Both the position numbers and the translations under genes were made by a program. The notes below the pieces were generated by a model that did not search any database, was not told the origin of the DNA, and saw only the letters and a list, made by a program, of their open reading frames with translations. Positions 1-10,537 of a stretch of 64,000 nucleotides of DNA are shown piece after piece (within the stretch, counting starts at the first letter, position 1; each line of letters opens with the position of its first letter). The stretch is from Triplophysa rosa (Eukaryota; Chordata; Actinopteri; Cypriniformes; Nemacheilidae), in the NCBI RefSeq assembly GCF_024868665.1, contig NC_079900.1:18185165-18249164 (forward strand), written 5' to 3'.

Positions 1-168
1 CCCGGACATCCGGGGAGGAGCCCGGCATGCAAATTTCATTCGCCAATTTTCATTGGCCTTTTCTAAATACTCAGAAGATGATAGGTTCTCAAGACAAACC
101 CCATTCTGTCGGTTCGACACAACGTCGAGAGACCGACAGAAAGGGAAACATATTTACAGAAAATATGT
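1..168 (-). repeat. Fragment of the DIRS-like terminal repeat
   Basis: Bases 1-115 match the outer part of the terminal repeat at 6151-6270, and bases about 100-166 match 5941-5985. The two matches join at a shared motif (ggttcgacacaacgtc), skipping the segment between them. The element continues off the left edge of the window, so its full form cannot be judged. Confidence 0.8.
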
Positions 169-1278
169 AATGGAAACCTAACAACAAGCAGACAGCATCG
201 GGAATAAACAAAAAAATGCTCCATATTTTAACTACACATAAAAACATGTCAACCTAGTGTTCTATATTTTGATAAATGATAAAAATGTTATGCTGTTCAA
301 AATGAAGACACATCCTGTCCGCGACCATTAAGATGTCCCTAACGTGGACTATGTACTAAAACAAGCCGATGATGAATAGTTCACTTGCAGAGTCCACATT
401 GTCTACTTGATCAATGTTATCTTCCGTTTTTCTGAGATGTTCATTGCGCACCCAACACTCGTCCACACTCATTGTGTCTCACTTGAGATAATGTCACCGG
501 AAGGGCGTTAGGAGCACTTTCATCCCTCCACGCTCTTCAGCCCCACTCAGCTTTTCATCAAGCGCGGAAGAAGACATGGAGAAGCATGTTGAAAGGTTAT
601 CGCTGGCCTTCAAAGATCAGTATCAAAGACAGCACCTTTAGCACACAACCGGCCGAGAACAAAAAAAAAAAAAACATGACATGGAAGACAAAAAAGACAA
701 GGGGAGAAAAAGTAAAGCTCGTCTGCGGTGAGAAAAAGCGATACACTTAAAAAAAGGGGTTTGGTATCATAAGTTATCAGAAGTGTTTCTGAAGACTGTT
801 GTGAAGGCAGTAAACATGTCTCTCAGGAGATGTGCGGAAGAAAGAAAACAGTGCTCATTTGATTCAGAGCACAGTGGTGCAGAGCAGAGACATGAAAGAT
901 GCACGTTTAGCGGAGTGAGGCAGGGCTTCCCCAGCACACTGTAAATAATCTGACATTGACAGGAGAGCAGAGCAGCAAACCTCTTTAGAGGCCAAAAGGA
1001 CAACGCTGAGACACCGGAATATATGAGACAACCTGAACTTTGAAATCAGACAGTGGAATTTCATTTCTGAATGCCTGTTTCACTGACGGTGTTATAAGAT
1101 TTGGCTTTATTTGATTTTCTTTTCTTTCCAAACAACTGCATTCTCACACAAATGTTTTCAAATATCAATAGTGGAGTTAAATAAACATGTCAAATAAAGT
1201 CATACTGTAGCTATAGTAGGCTAAGACTCAATCTGCACTCTACTTTCTGCATTTTTGTGTGTGTCATGCAGAGGCAAA
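169..1278. other. Unique intronic sequence, nothing recognised
   Basis: Contains a 14-A run at 661-674. Short open frames on the minus strand at 767-1064 have no recognisable domain and are probably chance. Confidence 0.5.
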
Positions 1279-1370
1279 TGCATTTGGCAGATGCTTTTAT
1301 CCCAAGCGTCTTACTGTGGGTTCAGGCTTTACATTTACATGCATTCCCTGGGAATTGAAGCCATGACCTT
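1279..1370 (+). repeat. Common ostariophysan short repeat fragment
   Basis: Carries the motif catttggcagatgctttta followed by a 'cccaagcg...ttac' stretch, a dispersed repeat core familiar from many teleosts. A second copy lies at 59620-59690. Confidence 0.6.
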
Positions 1371-1754
1371 ACCGGCTGAGCCAGTTCTAGTTGAGCTAGA
1401 AATAAAATGTTTTTAAAAATGTTAAAAACGTGTTAAATGTAGACAAGTGAGCTATGTTTTAATTAGCAGCTAAATGAATCAAACTAGGCAAAATATTTAA
1501 TGAACAAACACAAGAGGCAGGAAATGTGCAGAATGTTCAATTCTGCAGAAATCAGCTTGAGCTTTCTGAAGATTCTGTGTGGGCCTGAACATATAAAAAA
1601 CAATGTAAACTAATGAAATACATCAGATACGGAGGCAATAGAATGGAATTAAGCAAAGATACACAATAAAGTGCACAGTATTTCATATACCAATAATAAC
1701 ATTGTAAGGGCTACAATCCATAACTTTTCCTCATAATATACATTAACATTATTA

Positions 1755-2175
1755 CCTGGACAACAAAACCAGTCTTAAGGGTCAATTTTTCGAAATTGAG
1801 ATTTTTACATCATCTGAAAGCTGAAGAAATAAGCTTTCTATTGATATATGGTTTGTTAGGATAGGACACTATCTGGCGGAACAACAACTATTTACAAAGC
1901 TGGAATCTGAGGGTGCAAAAAAATCTAAACATTGAGAAAATCGCCTTTGAAGTTGTTAATCTGAGGCACTGTAGCAGGCCATCCACTCACAAAAATATTT
2001 TTTTACACATATGCAGTAGGAAATTTATTAAATATCTTCATGGAACATGATCTTTACTTAATATCCTAATGATTTTTGGCAAAAAGAAAAATCGTTAATT
2101 TTTACCCATACCATGTATTTTTGCCAATTACTAAAAATGTTCCCGTGCTACTTAAGACTGGTTTTGTTGTCCAGG
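1755..2175. mobile_element. Non-autonomous DNA transposon with perfect 25-bp terminal inverted repeats
   Basis: Left end 1755-1779 and right end 2151-2175 are exact inverted repeats (starting cctggacaacaaaaccag). The 421-bp body is AT-rich with no open frame, resembling a dispersed palindrome-ended element common in zebrafish. No family name is assigned. Confidence 0.85.
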
Positions 2176-2527
2176 GTCACATATCACCATCTATCTAAAA
2201 AAATAATTCCAGGTTACTTTATGTACATGCAAAATACGGCAAGGTAATGACACAATTTTTATAAACTCTTGAGTAACTGCTCAATAGCAGATTTTTATTT
2301 AGTATTTGAAGTCTGCAAAAATAAGTTTCTATTAATTCGACCTGTTACATTTTCTGCAAATAAATGCAAATGTAAATTTTGTTTTTGGTAATAATGTTAA
2401 TAGTCTACAGAATGAAACAAAAATGATCATTATACCTAAACACATACCTATAAATAGTTAATTCAGAAAAACTGAAAATAATTTTGAAATGGTCTCTTAT
2501 TTATTTATTTTTGCGGCTGTACAAATA

Positions 2528-2902
2528 TACACTACTGGTCAGAAGAGTAATAACACTTACTTATTCATATTTTTCCATATTTCAGAATTACAGTAAACTC
2601 AAACCTATGGAATAACACAAATGCAACTTCATGAAGTATGTTCTGACTGCAAAAAGCTAAAATAAATCAAAGCTTGTTATATTTTATCATCTTCAATGTA
2701 GTCACCTTTTGCCTAGAATTTGCAGAAATGTTCTTTTGGCATTTTATCAAACAAATAAATAATGTTTATTTTGTCAAATTATGTTTTTATATACAAATCA
2801 AATTTGAGAAATTTAAGCATACACCTTCAGATCAAAAGCTTTTTAAGATAATGAAAAACATTTCACCCAAGTGAAAACTAAAACGTTTGACCGGTAGTGT
2901 AT
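2528..2902. mobile_element. Short Tc1/mariner-like element remnant
   Basis: Ends are inverted and related: tacactactggtcagaag on the left and the complement of cgtttgaccggtagtgta on the right. This is the 'TACACTACCGGTC' family seen in many fish. A short open frame at 2674-2874 runs through the body but is truncated and carries no catalytic motif. Flanking TA bases fit a TA target. Confidence 0.65.
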
Positions 2903-3300
2903 ATGGACAGTATTGCAGCTTTAAACGTACACTCTTACAGTATATATAAAACCTGTGTGCAAAACGTTCACTAAAACTCAAATTCAAATCACTTTTTTTC
3001 TGATTTATTGTACAAATGTGGAAATTTACAGAGCCAAATGGACAGCTCATAAACTGTGACTTTGACTGATATGATGTCTGTTACGACCCTCAGAACATTG
3101 ATCAAAGGTCGGCTGTATGACAGCATTATTATAACCATCAAAACTGTTATTATGTGTCATGACTACTGACAACATCTGTCACAGCAGCATAAAACATGAC
3201 ATATTTCATGACGCATGGAGGGTTTGAGTAAGTGTCATGTAAAAGCCAAACCACTGACAGCTACAATTTACTGATTAAACCCTGTTAAACATACTTACAA
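2903..3300. other. Unique sequence between elements
   Basis: Nothing recognised. It contains direct repetitions of 'catgac' motifs around 3150-3240. Confidence 0.4.
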
Positions 3301-3417
3301 GGGCTTTTCACACTTGAAATGGTTAACCCCAGGTTATGCTAAACCCCAGGTAAACAGAATACTGGGTTGTCTGTTTCACATTTCGCACTGCTTATCATTT
3401 ACCAGGGGTTAGGAGAT

Positions 3418-3806
3418 AACGTCTTGGTTACGGATGTAACCTCAGTTCCCTGATGGAGGGAACGAGACGTTGTGTCGAACCGACAGATTGGGGTTTGTCT
3501 TGAGAACCTATCATCTTCTGAGTATTTAGAAAAGGCCAATGAAAATTGGCGAATGAAATTTGCATGCATGACTCCTCCCCGGATGTCCGGGTATAAGAGG
3601 GAAGCCGACGTGCTCATTCATTCACCTTTGGTCTGAGGAGCCTTAAGCATCCTCCCCCGACCGCAGGGGTGGGCGGCCAGTGTTGTGGCATGAAGGACAC
3701 AACGTCTCGTTCCCTCCATCAGGGAACTGAGGTTACATCCGTAACCAAGACGTTCCCTTTCTGTCGGTCTCTCGACGTTGTGTCGAACCAACAGATTGGG
3801 GTTCCC
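3418..3806 (+). repeat. Left inverted terminal repeat of the DIRS-like element
   Basis: It contains its own 57-bp inverted pair: 3418-3474 (aacgtcttggttacgg onward) and its complement at about 3699-3755. Between them lies a TATA-like box gtataagaggg at about 3590, directed toward the coding remnant, a plausible promoter. A 60-codon minus-strand frame (3399-3617) is shared with the right copy. Confidence 0.85.
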
Positions 3807-3809
3807 TTA

Positions 3810-3898
3810 CCACGTCTGGAGCACTAGGTCCGGTTAGAGCTATGTGGTATATAACTCAACTGTTCCACGGCCTAAGGGGGCAGGGCTGCTCTGCCCAA
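3810..3898 (+). repeat. Internal complementary repeat, left copy
   Basis: About 88 bp, inverted relative to 5409-5495 with few mismatches (landmark aactcaactgttcc on plus). The left copy abuts the terminal repeat. The right copy is separated from its terminal repeat by 440 bp of non-coding sequence. Fits the internal complementary region expected of DIRS elements. Confidence 0.7.
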
Positions 3899-3926
3899 CC
3901 TGCGCAGCCTGCGCAGTCCGGCTCAT

Positions 3927-5213
3927 TTGGGAGTAGTTCGGCCAGGCACAGGTGGTCCTGTTGCCTCTCCAGACTCCACCCATTGTCCGCTTTGGTACTC
4001 CCTGTCCGAGGCAACCATTGGCACGGATGGCGTTGCGCACAGCTGGCCACGGGACAAGCGGAAGTACGCCTTCCCCCCAGTGAGCCTCATTGCACAGGCC
4101 CTGTGCAAGGCCAGGAAAGAGGAGCATCAAGTGGTACTAGTTACGCCCCATTGGCCTAACCAGGACTTGGTTCTCGGAGCTAAGGCTCTGACAACAACTC
4201 CCCACTGGCCGCTCCCCCTGGCAAATATCCTGCTTCCCCAGGGGAAGGGGCACGTTACGGCATCCCAGGCACAACCTGGTCTCCATGTCTGGACGGGATG
4301 AGGAGATCCTGAGTGACCCACACCCGGTCTGTTTGGGACGTCACTCAGGCTAGGGCCTCGGCCACTGGGCGGCTATACGCCCATAGGTGGCGCCTCTTCT
4401 CATCCTGGTGCTCTTCTCGGCGAGAAGACCCGCGGAGTTGCTCGATCGGGTACGAGCTGTCCCTTCCTCAAGAGAGACTGGGGAGTAACATCTCCCCCTA
4501 CACACTGGGAGTGTATGTAGCCGTTACGGCCGCTCATCATGACCCAGTTGCTGGGTAGCCTCTGGGACAGCACGACCTGGTCATTAGGTTCCTAAGGGGC
4601 GCGAGATGGTGACCACCTTATCCGCGCTCCGTACCCTCTTGCGACCTAGGTGGCGGGCCTCAAGAGGCCCCGCCCCCTTCGAGCCTCTCGGAGTTGCCGC
4701 TCTTTCTCACTCTTGATAAAGACGGCTTTCCTGATGGCGCTCACCTCCAAGAGGGTAGGGGATCTGCAAGCACCCTCCGTGTCCACAGAACTCGGGCACG
4801 GGATTCTCACGTTATCTTGAGACCCCGCCCCGGCTACGTGCTCAAAGTTCCCACCACTCTCCCGAGAGACCAGGTGGTGAACCTGCAGGCGCTCCCCACC
4901 GGGGAGGAAGACCCAACCTATCCGTGTTGTGTCCAGTACGCGCACTGCGCCTCTACTTGGACCGCACGCAGAGCCCAGAAGCTCTGAGCAGCTCTTTGTC
5001 TGTTTCGGAGGTCAGCAGATGGGAGGGTTGTCTCCAAACAGAGGCTGGCGCACTGGATCCTGGATGCCCTCGTTATGGCATACCGATCTCATTTCGCCCC
5101 TGCCCGTTGGGAGTGAGGCACACTCCTCATGGGCACTGGCTCAGGGCGCCTCTCTAGCAGACATCTGCAGAGCTGCGGGTTGGGCTATGCCCAACAACTC
5201 CGTGAGGTTCTAA
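3927..5213 (+). pseudogene. DIRS RNase H end and tyrosine recombinase, frameshifted
   Basis: Plus-strand fragments in several phases. 3927-4301 has the WYSLSEA and YAFPPVSLIAQALCKAR type motifs of the region upstream of the recombinase. 4313-4558 resembles the recombinase N-terminal domain (LYAHRWRLFSSWC). About 4725-5213 resembles the catalytic domain. The first catalytic Arg is kept in KRVGDLQ (about 4762). The HxxR box keeps His (5117-5131) but the Arg-containing stretch is deleted. The position of the nucleophilic Tyr, after SVRF, is a stop (5211-5213). At least three frame changes occur, so no active enzyme could be made from this copy. Confidence 0.75.
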
Positions 5214-5408
5214 TACCTACGCGTGGAACCGGTGTCAGCCCGCGTCCTGCAGGGCAGTGTGTAGGATCAGCAGCCGGTAGGGCGTACGCCTGCGAAAGCC
5301 TTTCCCCCTTCCTCTAGGGGGATCAGCGGCTATTACGCCTCCCCTCTTTCCCCCACTGGGTAAAGAACAGGCATTTTATCCATCACTAGCACCTTCCTCG
5401 GGGCAGGC

Positions 5409-5495
5409 TGGGCAGAGCAGCCCTGCCCCCTTAGGCCGGGGAACAGTTGAGTTATCTCCCACATACCTCTAACCGGACCTAATGCTCCAGAAGTG
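5409..5495 (-). repeat. Internal complementary repeat, right copy
   Basis: Inverse of 3810-3898 (landmark ggaacagttgagtt). The following 5496-5937 is element sequence without a recognisable frame. Confidence 0.7.
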
Positions 5496-5937
5496 GAAAC
5501 CCCCCTCTGTGGGCTGTTCTGTCTGATGTATCCTCATGAATGGTTCCCACCTCGGCAACCCATGACCTCCCTAGGTGGACTCCCACCTTGCGGTTAACTC
5601 TAGTCCGCACATTTTCCCATGAGTTCTCCCCTGATGGTGAGACCATGTGGTGTCTCCACTAATTCCTCCCTACGGTAGGTAGTGGTCTCTGCAGCATTTT
5701 TAATGCTTACCCAGTGGCCCTTACGGTGCCGGGTGGCTTCTCGCCGTTAGAGAACTAGGCCTCCGCCCGTGACGGCCGGTGGCAGGGGCTTCCCAACTTT
5801 TTGGTAAAGCTCTGGGTCCCCCTTCCTCTCCACTGGATGGTCATAATTTCGCGTTAACGCCTACGTCTGACTCGCCTAGGCCAGTCAACGTCGCTCCGCG
5901 AGATTGTGATGCGGCTCAGTGCTGTGGCGTCTTCCAT

Positions 5938-6326
5938 AGGAACCCCATTCTGTCGGTTCGACACAACGTCGAGAGACCGACAGAAAGAGAACGTCTTGGT
6001 TACGGATGTAACCTCAGTTCCCTGATGGAGGGAACGAGACGTTGTGTCCCTCATGCCACAACACTGGCCGCCCACCCCAGCGTTCGGGGGAGGATGTTTA
6101 AGGCTCCTCAGACCAAAGGTGAATGAATGAGCACGCCGGCTTCCCTCTTATACCCGGACATCCGGGGAGGAGTCTGGCATGCAAATTTCATTCGCCAATT
6201 TTCATTGGCCTTTTCTAAATACTCAGAAGATGATAGGTTCTCAAGACAAACCCCATTCTGTCGGTTCGACACAACGTCTCATTCCCTCCATCAGGGAACC
6301 GAGGTTACATCCGGAACCAAGACGTT
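5938..6326 (-). repeat. Right inverted terminal repeat of the DIRS-like element
   Basis: Complement of 3418-3806 with few differences, including the internal 57-bp inverted pair and the TATA-like box (as cctcttatac on plus, near 6145). It ends at gacgtt (6326). Confidence 0.85.
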
Positions 6327-6512
6327 TTACACTGTACATCACTAAACCCTGGTTAATATTCTTATTTGCATATTTGCGGTGTCAACAGTCATGATTGGAT
6401 AAATACTGCAGCGTCAAAATGACTGAATAAAAATAGTGCGTGGTCACTTTAAAAAACCAAATACCTCGTTGTTCCTCATCCAGGGAAAAATGACACCTCG
6501 CAAATCCTTTAT

Positions 6513-7470
6513 AGCGCTTTTCACACTGCGCTTAACCCCGGGTTATCTTGCGGTGCCCTGCATTGCGGTGCCAAAAGTTTGCAGTGTGAAACGAAGCGGG
6601 GCTAGAATGATACGAGAAGACTCTTAGCAAAGGACACCCAATCAAAAACTGAACAGCGCTTACCTCATTTCACAAGCTGTGCACAGTCACAAAAGCTCTG
6701 TGCGCTGTGTAAATAATCCTTTGAGTTTTTTATTTATAAGTAACGTCTTAGGAGGCTTTAATCAGCCAAAAAGGATTTGCGAGGCGTAATTCTTTTCCCG
6801 GATGCGGAACTACAAGGTATTTGGTTATTTAAAGTGACCACACACTATTTTTATTCAGTCAGTTTGATGCTGCAGTATTTATCCAATCATGACTGTTGAC
6901 ACCGCAAATATGCAAATAAGAATTTTAACCCAGGGTTTAGTGATGTACAGTGTGAAACATCAGGTTATGAATACACAGGGTTATCTCTTAACCCCTGGTA
7001 AATTATAAATAGTGTGAAACGTGAAACAGATAACCTAGGATTCTGTTTACCCGGGGTAAGTGTGAAAAGCCCTTTTGGCTGTTTTAAGCCTCCTAAAACG
7101 TTACTTACTCACATAAATAAAAATCTCAAAGGATTGTTTACACAGCACACAGAGTTTTTCTGTGACTGTGCACAGCTTGTGAAATGAGGAAAGCGCTGTT
7201 CAGTTTTTGATTGGGTGTCCGTTGTTAAGTGTCTGGTCGTATCATTCTAGTCCCGCTTCGTTTCACACTGCAAACATTTGGCACCGCAATGCAGGGTTAA
7301 CCCTGCAAAAGTGGTGCTAACCCTGCTTCAGAACGGGGTTTCATAACCCCGGGTAAAATGCGGGGATAATCCCGCTTCAAAATTACAAGTGTGAAACGTT
7401 CGTTTACCCCGGGTTAAAAGCGGGGTTTAGAATAAAGATAACCCGGGGTTAAGCGCAGTGTGAAAAGCCC
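6513..7470. mobile_element. Palindromic DNA transposon, element 2, interleaved with element 1
   Basis: The left end gcgcttttcacactgcg (about 6514) is inverted at 7454-7470. Its left half (6513-6772) pairs with 7073-7470, which carries additional 'ccccgggttaaa'-type internal repeats missing from the left half. Between the halves sits the right arm of element 1, so the order is a, b, a', b'. No open frame of note. Confidence 0.75.
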
Positions 7471-8114
7471 TACAGATGGTTAGTGCCGGAAATATTAATC
7501 AATCGAGAATCAATTTTAGTGCCCTGACTGCAAGCTGTCATGGATAAAATAAAAGACTAAAGTCAGCTCAAGGTAACATACCATAAATCTCTGACAGCTA
7601 TAATAGAAACACAGACTGTTGTGAAAACATAGACTGTACATTGTAAGGGAGGAAAAAATCAAACTTTGCTGCAATAAAATTAAGTTTGCCCTTCTGATTC
7701 CTGACATGCTCAGACATGCTCCGGGTTCCTTGCATTTAACGGTTTACACGCACTGTGGGATCCAATATGTTCGCTAAAGTAAAAGGGAGGAGGATAGAGG
7801 CAGCCAAGCATTTTATAAGCTGAGCAAATGGCTTTGCTACATTTAGAGCACTGGAGGAGTTAGTAGACGCACATGAGGAAGGCAACAGTACTTAAACATA
7901 CCAATGTCTCTTTTTTCATTTCAGTTGAGTCACTGGGTAAATCGATGTAGCCTGGCAGGTGATGTACTTGTGCCAAACCTTCTAAGAATGGTCTCTGATA
8001 CTCAGTGAATAATGGAGGTGCTGGGATTTTTGGAGTCCAGCAAATAAGACCTCAGAGTGATTCCTCTCACCTCGCACAACCTGATTTTGAGAAAGTATGG
8101 CCTGTGTGGTGAAG
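7471..8114. other. Unique intronic sequence
   Basis: Nothing recognised. A minus-strand open frame at 7516-7707 has no domain and is probably chance. Confidence 0.4.
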
Positions 8115-8422
8115 TTAAAGGAATAGTTTACTTTCAAAATGAAAATTCTTTCATAATTTACTCATTTCATCATTTCAAACCTGTATGACTTTCTTCCGCA
8201 GAACACAAAAGAAAATATTTTGAAGAATGTTGTTAACATCCCCCCATTCACTTGCTTTGATTACAATAGAAGTGAATGCGGGGGCTGTGCTGTTCTGTTC
8301 CCAACATTTTTTTAAATATCTTCTTTTGTGTTCTGCAGAAGAAAGTCATATAGGTTTGAAATGACAAGAGGGTGTGTAAATGAAGACAGCATTTTCAATT
8401 TGAAGGTGAACTACTCCTTTAA
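8115..8422. mobile_element. Cyprinid short DNA transposon ('aaagggatagttcaccc' family), full copy
   Basis: Starts ttaaaggaatagttta and ends with the approximate complement gaactactcctttaa. Internal motifs cctgtatgactttcttc, gaacacaaaagaaaatattt and their inverted partners near 8330 make the whole unit palindromic. This is a dispersed family of cyprinid genomes. Copies here: 8115, 8452, 9290, 15987, 27524, 35464, 35786, 43402, 60436 and 61861. Confidence 0.8.
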
Positions 8423-8451
8423 GGAAGTGTTTTTTGTCGTTTTTTTATCTT

Positions 8452-8504
8452 TTAAAGTGATAGTTCACCCAAAAATGAAAATTCTGCCATATTTACTCAC
8501 CCTC
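8452..8504 (+). mobile_element. Truncated copy of the same cyprinid element
   Basis: Only the first 53 bp (tttaaagtgatagttcaccc onward) remain; it is cut where the next element begins. Confidence 0.75.
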
Positions 8505-9146
8505 TTAAAGGGGTGGTGCAATGGTGTGTCAGGCATTCTGACTTCTTTACAATATTAAACGTGCTGTCTTCTCATGCTTAACATGGTCAACTTGTCAAAA
8601 AACGAGTTGGGTGTATTACGTAGTATTTCTGTGCTTGATACACTCCCCCAGCAATCATACAGGTTTCGGAAAGTTTTTTTCGAACATATAAAACTGTATC
8701 ATAAGAATTTTTCTTAGTCCCTTATTGGACAATTCTCCCGGAAAAGCACACGGCAGCAAGGAGAGCAGGAGAAGGAGCATGAGCAGACGTCACTTTCACT
8801 TGTGTGCAGGAGAGAGAGAGAGCATATGTTCGCGAAGTTCAGGTGTTTGTTTGTTCACTGCATTTGGGTGATGAATGTTATATAAACGGTGGATATAACG
8901 CTGGATTTGGAGATCTTTTGAAACTGATATATGGAGCCGTCCCAGCGCTAAAAGATGCCGGACATGAACCGCATGCGGTGAGTGAAACTGATGTCTGTGT
9001 TTTGTTGGCAATGGGTGCACACATGCTTTAGTTCAGCCTACCCCTCCCCCCGGTACGCGCCGTATGCTTTCGGAAATATTCGCAATTCCGTTTCGTCAAA
9101 ATCTGGAAGTAAAACGATCACAATTTCCGGTTCACAGGGACTTTAA
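8505..9146. mobile_element. TTAA-flanked DNA transposon remnant
   Basis: Starts ttaaaggggtggtgcaatgg and ends ggttcacagggactttaa, so TTAA bounds both ends. Resembles a dispersed zebrafish element ending in 'cttccggttcacagggacttta'. A related fragment lies at about 16398-16430. Short frames within (8796-9031, both strands) are element sequence, not genes. Confidence 0.6.
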
Positions 9147-9289
9147 TGCTTTAATGCTGTATCTATCTTTTATAAATGTGATCAAACAAAATACTCTTCG
9201 AAGATACGAAGTATGCAATACTACTCTATAGGTACTCAAGATTAATATGAGATTGACAGAAACCACGTGTGTTAGGGCCGCTTTAACAT

Positions 9290-9345
9290 TTTAAACCTGT
9301 ATAACTTCTGCAGAACACAAAAGAAGATATTTTGAAGAACGTTAC
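9290..9345 (+). mobile_element. Truncated cyprinid short DNA transposon
   Basis: About 55 bp of the internal part (aacctgtataacttctgcag, then gaacacaaaagaagatattttgaagaa split by few changes). Confidence 0.65.
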
Positions 9346-10537
9346 GTCATCTGAGAGGTCCTAATGCCGGTGTGAATGCGATCGGGAAAATGGCCTGAAG
9401 GAAAACTTAGTTAACAAACGACACCACTCTTTACTCGTTTACTCGTTGCAGAACTTTGTTCCTGAAATTATCCGGTAGGAAATCGACTTAAGCGAACTAG
9501 GATTTAATGTGAGAACCATATCTAACTTAACCAAGAGAACCAAACTACAAACTTTGATTGCATTTTAACTGTCTGTCTCTTAAACCGTGAAACAATTCAG
9601 GCAACTGTAATGTAAAATAAGTCGTAACAGCATGCACTTCCCGTTCTTTTTTTCAGAACCAATTGACTGGCGCATTGACAGAAACTGTTTTTATTGAACG
9701 GTAACATTTCTGGTTGGCAGTATTTGACTCTAAATGATCATTCAAGCGTTCATTCAGTCACAAACATCTGCTCTTTGCACGTGAGGTAAACAGAAAAAGT
9801 GGCTGAGAGAGCCAGAGAAAATATTTACACATGCGGCCTCAGTGGAAGCGCTGCGACATAATTACAGAAATGACAGAATCTCGCATGAAAATACATTTTT
9901 ATGAACTAAATGTAAAGGTACTGAGAGCGTTTCTAATTTGTGCTTCAGTCATGCCTTATGCCTCACATTATTTAATGACTGTCACGTGCATACATTTACT
10001 GTAATTGGTAACATCTTCTGACAGGATTTCGAGTGTATTAACATTCATTATACATATTCAGCGCATGCAAAATACCAGACATGCCAAATTACTGTTGTTT
10101 AAATGTTGTGCAGTGAAACATGCATAAAACTGGTTCAAATAGCCAGGTGGAGGAGCAAGGAAATGGAAAAAGAAAACCTTGATTCGGTTGCTATCTTTAA
10201 ATGGTGTGTATTTGTCTCATTTAGGACACACCCACTTCACTAAAGATACATTGAGTTTACCATGTGATTGGCCATCTGTCACCAGTTTCACTTAACACAT
10301 TTTCCATCCAAACCAAGACTGAGAAAATGTGAGATCCAAACTTTTTGACTTCACATTTAACACAAATGCTGTTTTCATCTGAGCTGTTCTCTCAATAACA
10401 AGTCTGACCTATTGTTCAGATGTTGATGATTGATTCAGAAGAATTATAGTGCTGTCATCCAGGTCTCTCTCTCAGCTAAAACAAAGGGCTTCTTTATATC
10501 AATCTGTGAGCCTAATAATGGTTAGGAAAAATGGAGC
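9346..10537. other. Unique intronic sequence
   Basis: No recognisable repeat or gene. Confidence 0.4.

Larger units (their letters stand above)
3418..6326 (+). mobile_element. DIRS-like tyrosine-recombinase retrotransposon remnant with inverted terminal repeats
   Basis: A 2909-bp unit with near-identical 389-bp inverted ends (3418-3806 and 5938-6326) enclosing degraded coding sequence on the plus strand. The coding remnant matches the RNase H end and tyrosine recombinase of fish DIRS elements. DIRS elements are known for inverted terminal repeats and internal complementary regions, and this copy shows both. The reverse transcriptase part is missing, so it is a deleted, inactive derivative. 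Confidence 0.8.
3301..7072. mobile_element. Palindromic DNA transposon, element 1, split by a DIRS-like insertion
   Basis: The left end gggcttttcacactt (3301) is matched in inverse at 7058-7072. The left arm (3301-3417 plus 6327-6512) is an inverted copy of the right arm (6773-7072), with shared landmarks such as the segment around 'gcatatttgcggtgtcaaca' at 6367 and its complement near 6890. The left arm is broken at 3418-6326 by the DIRS-like element. It is also interleaved with element 2 (6513-7470). Confidence 0.75.

Noticed and set aside
5779..6345. 115- and 72-codon plus frames as cyprinid-specific genes
   Set aside because: They lie in the right terminal repeat of the DIRS-like element, and the same frame is found in the left repeat.
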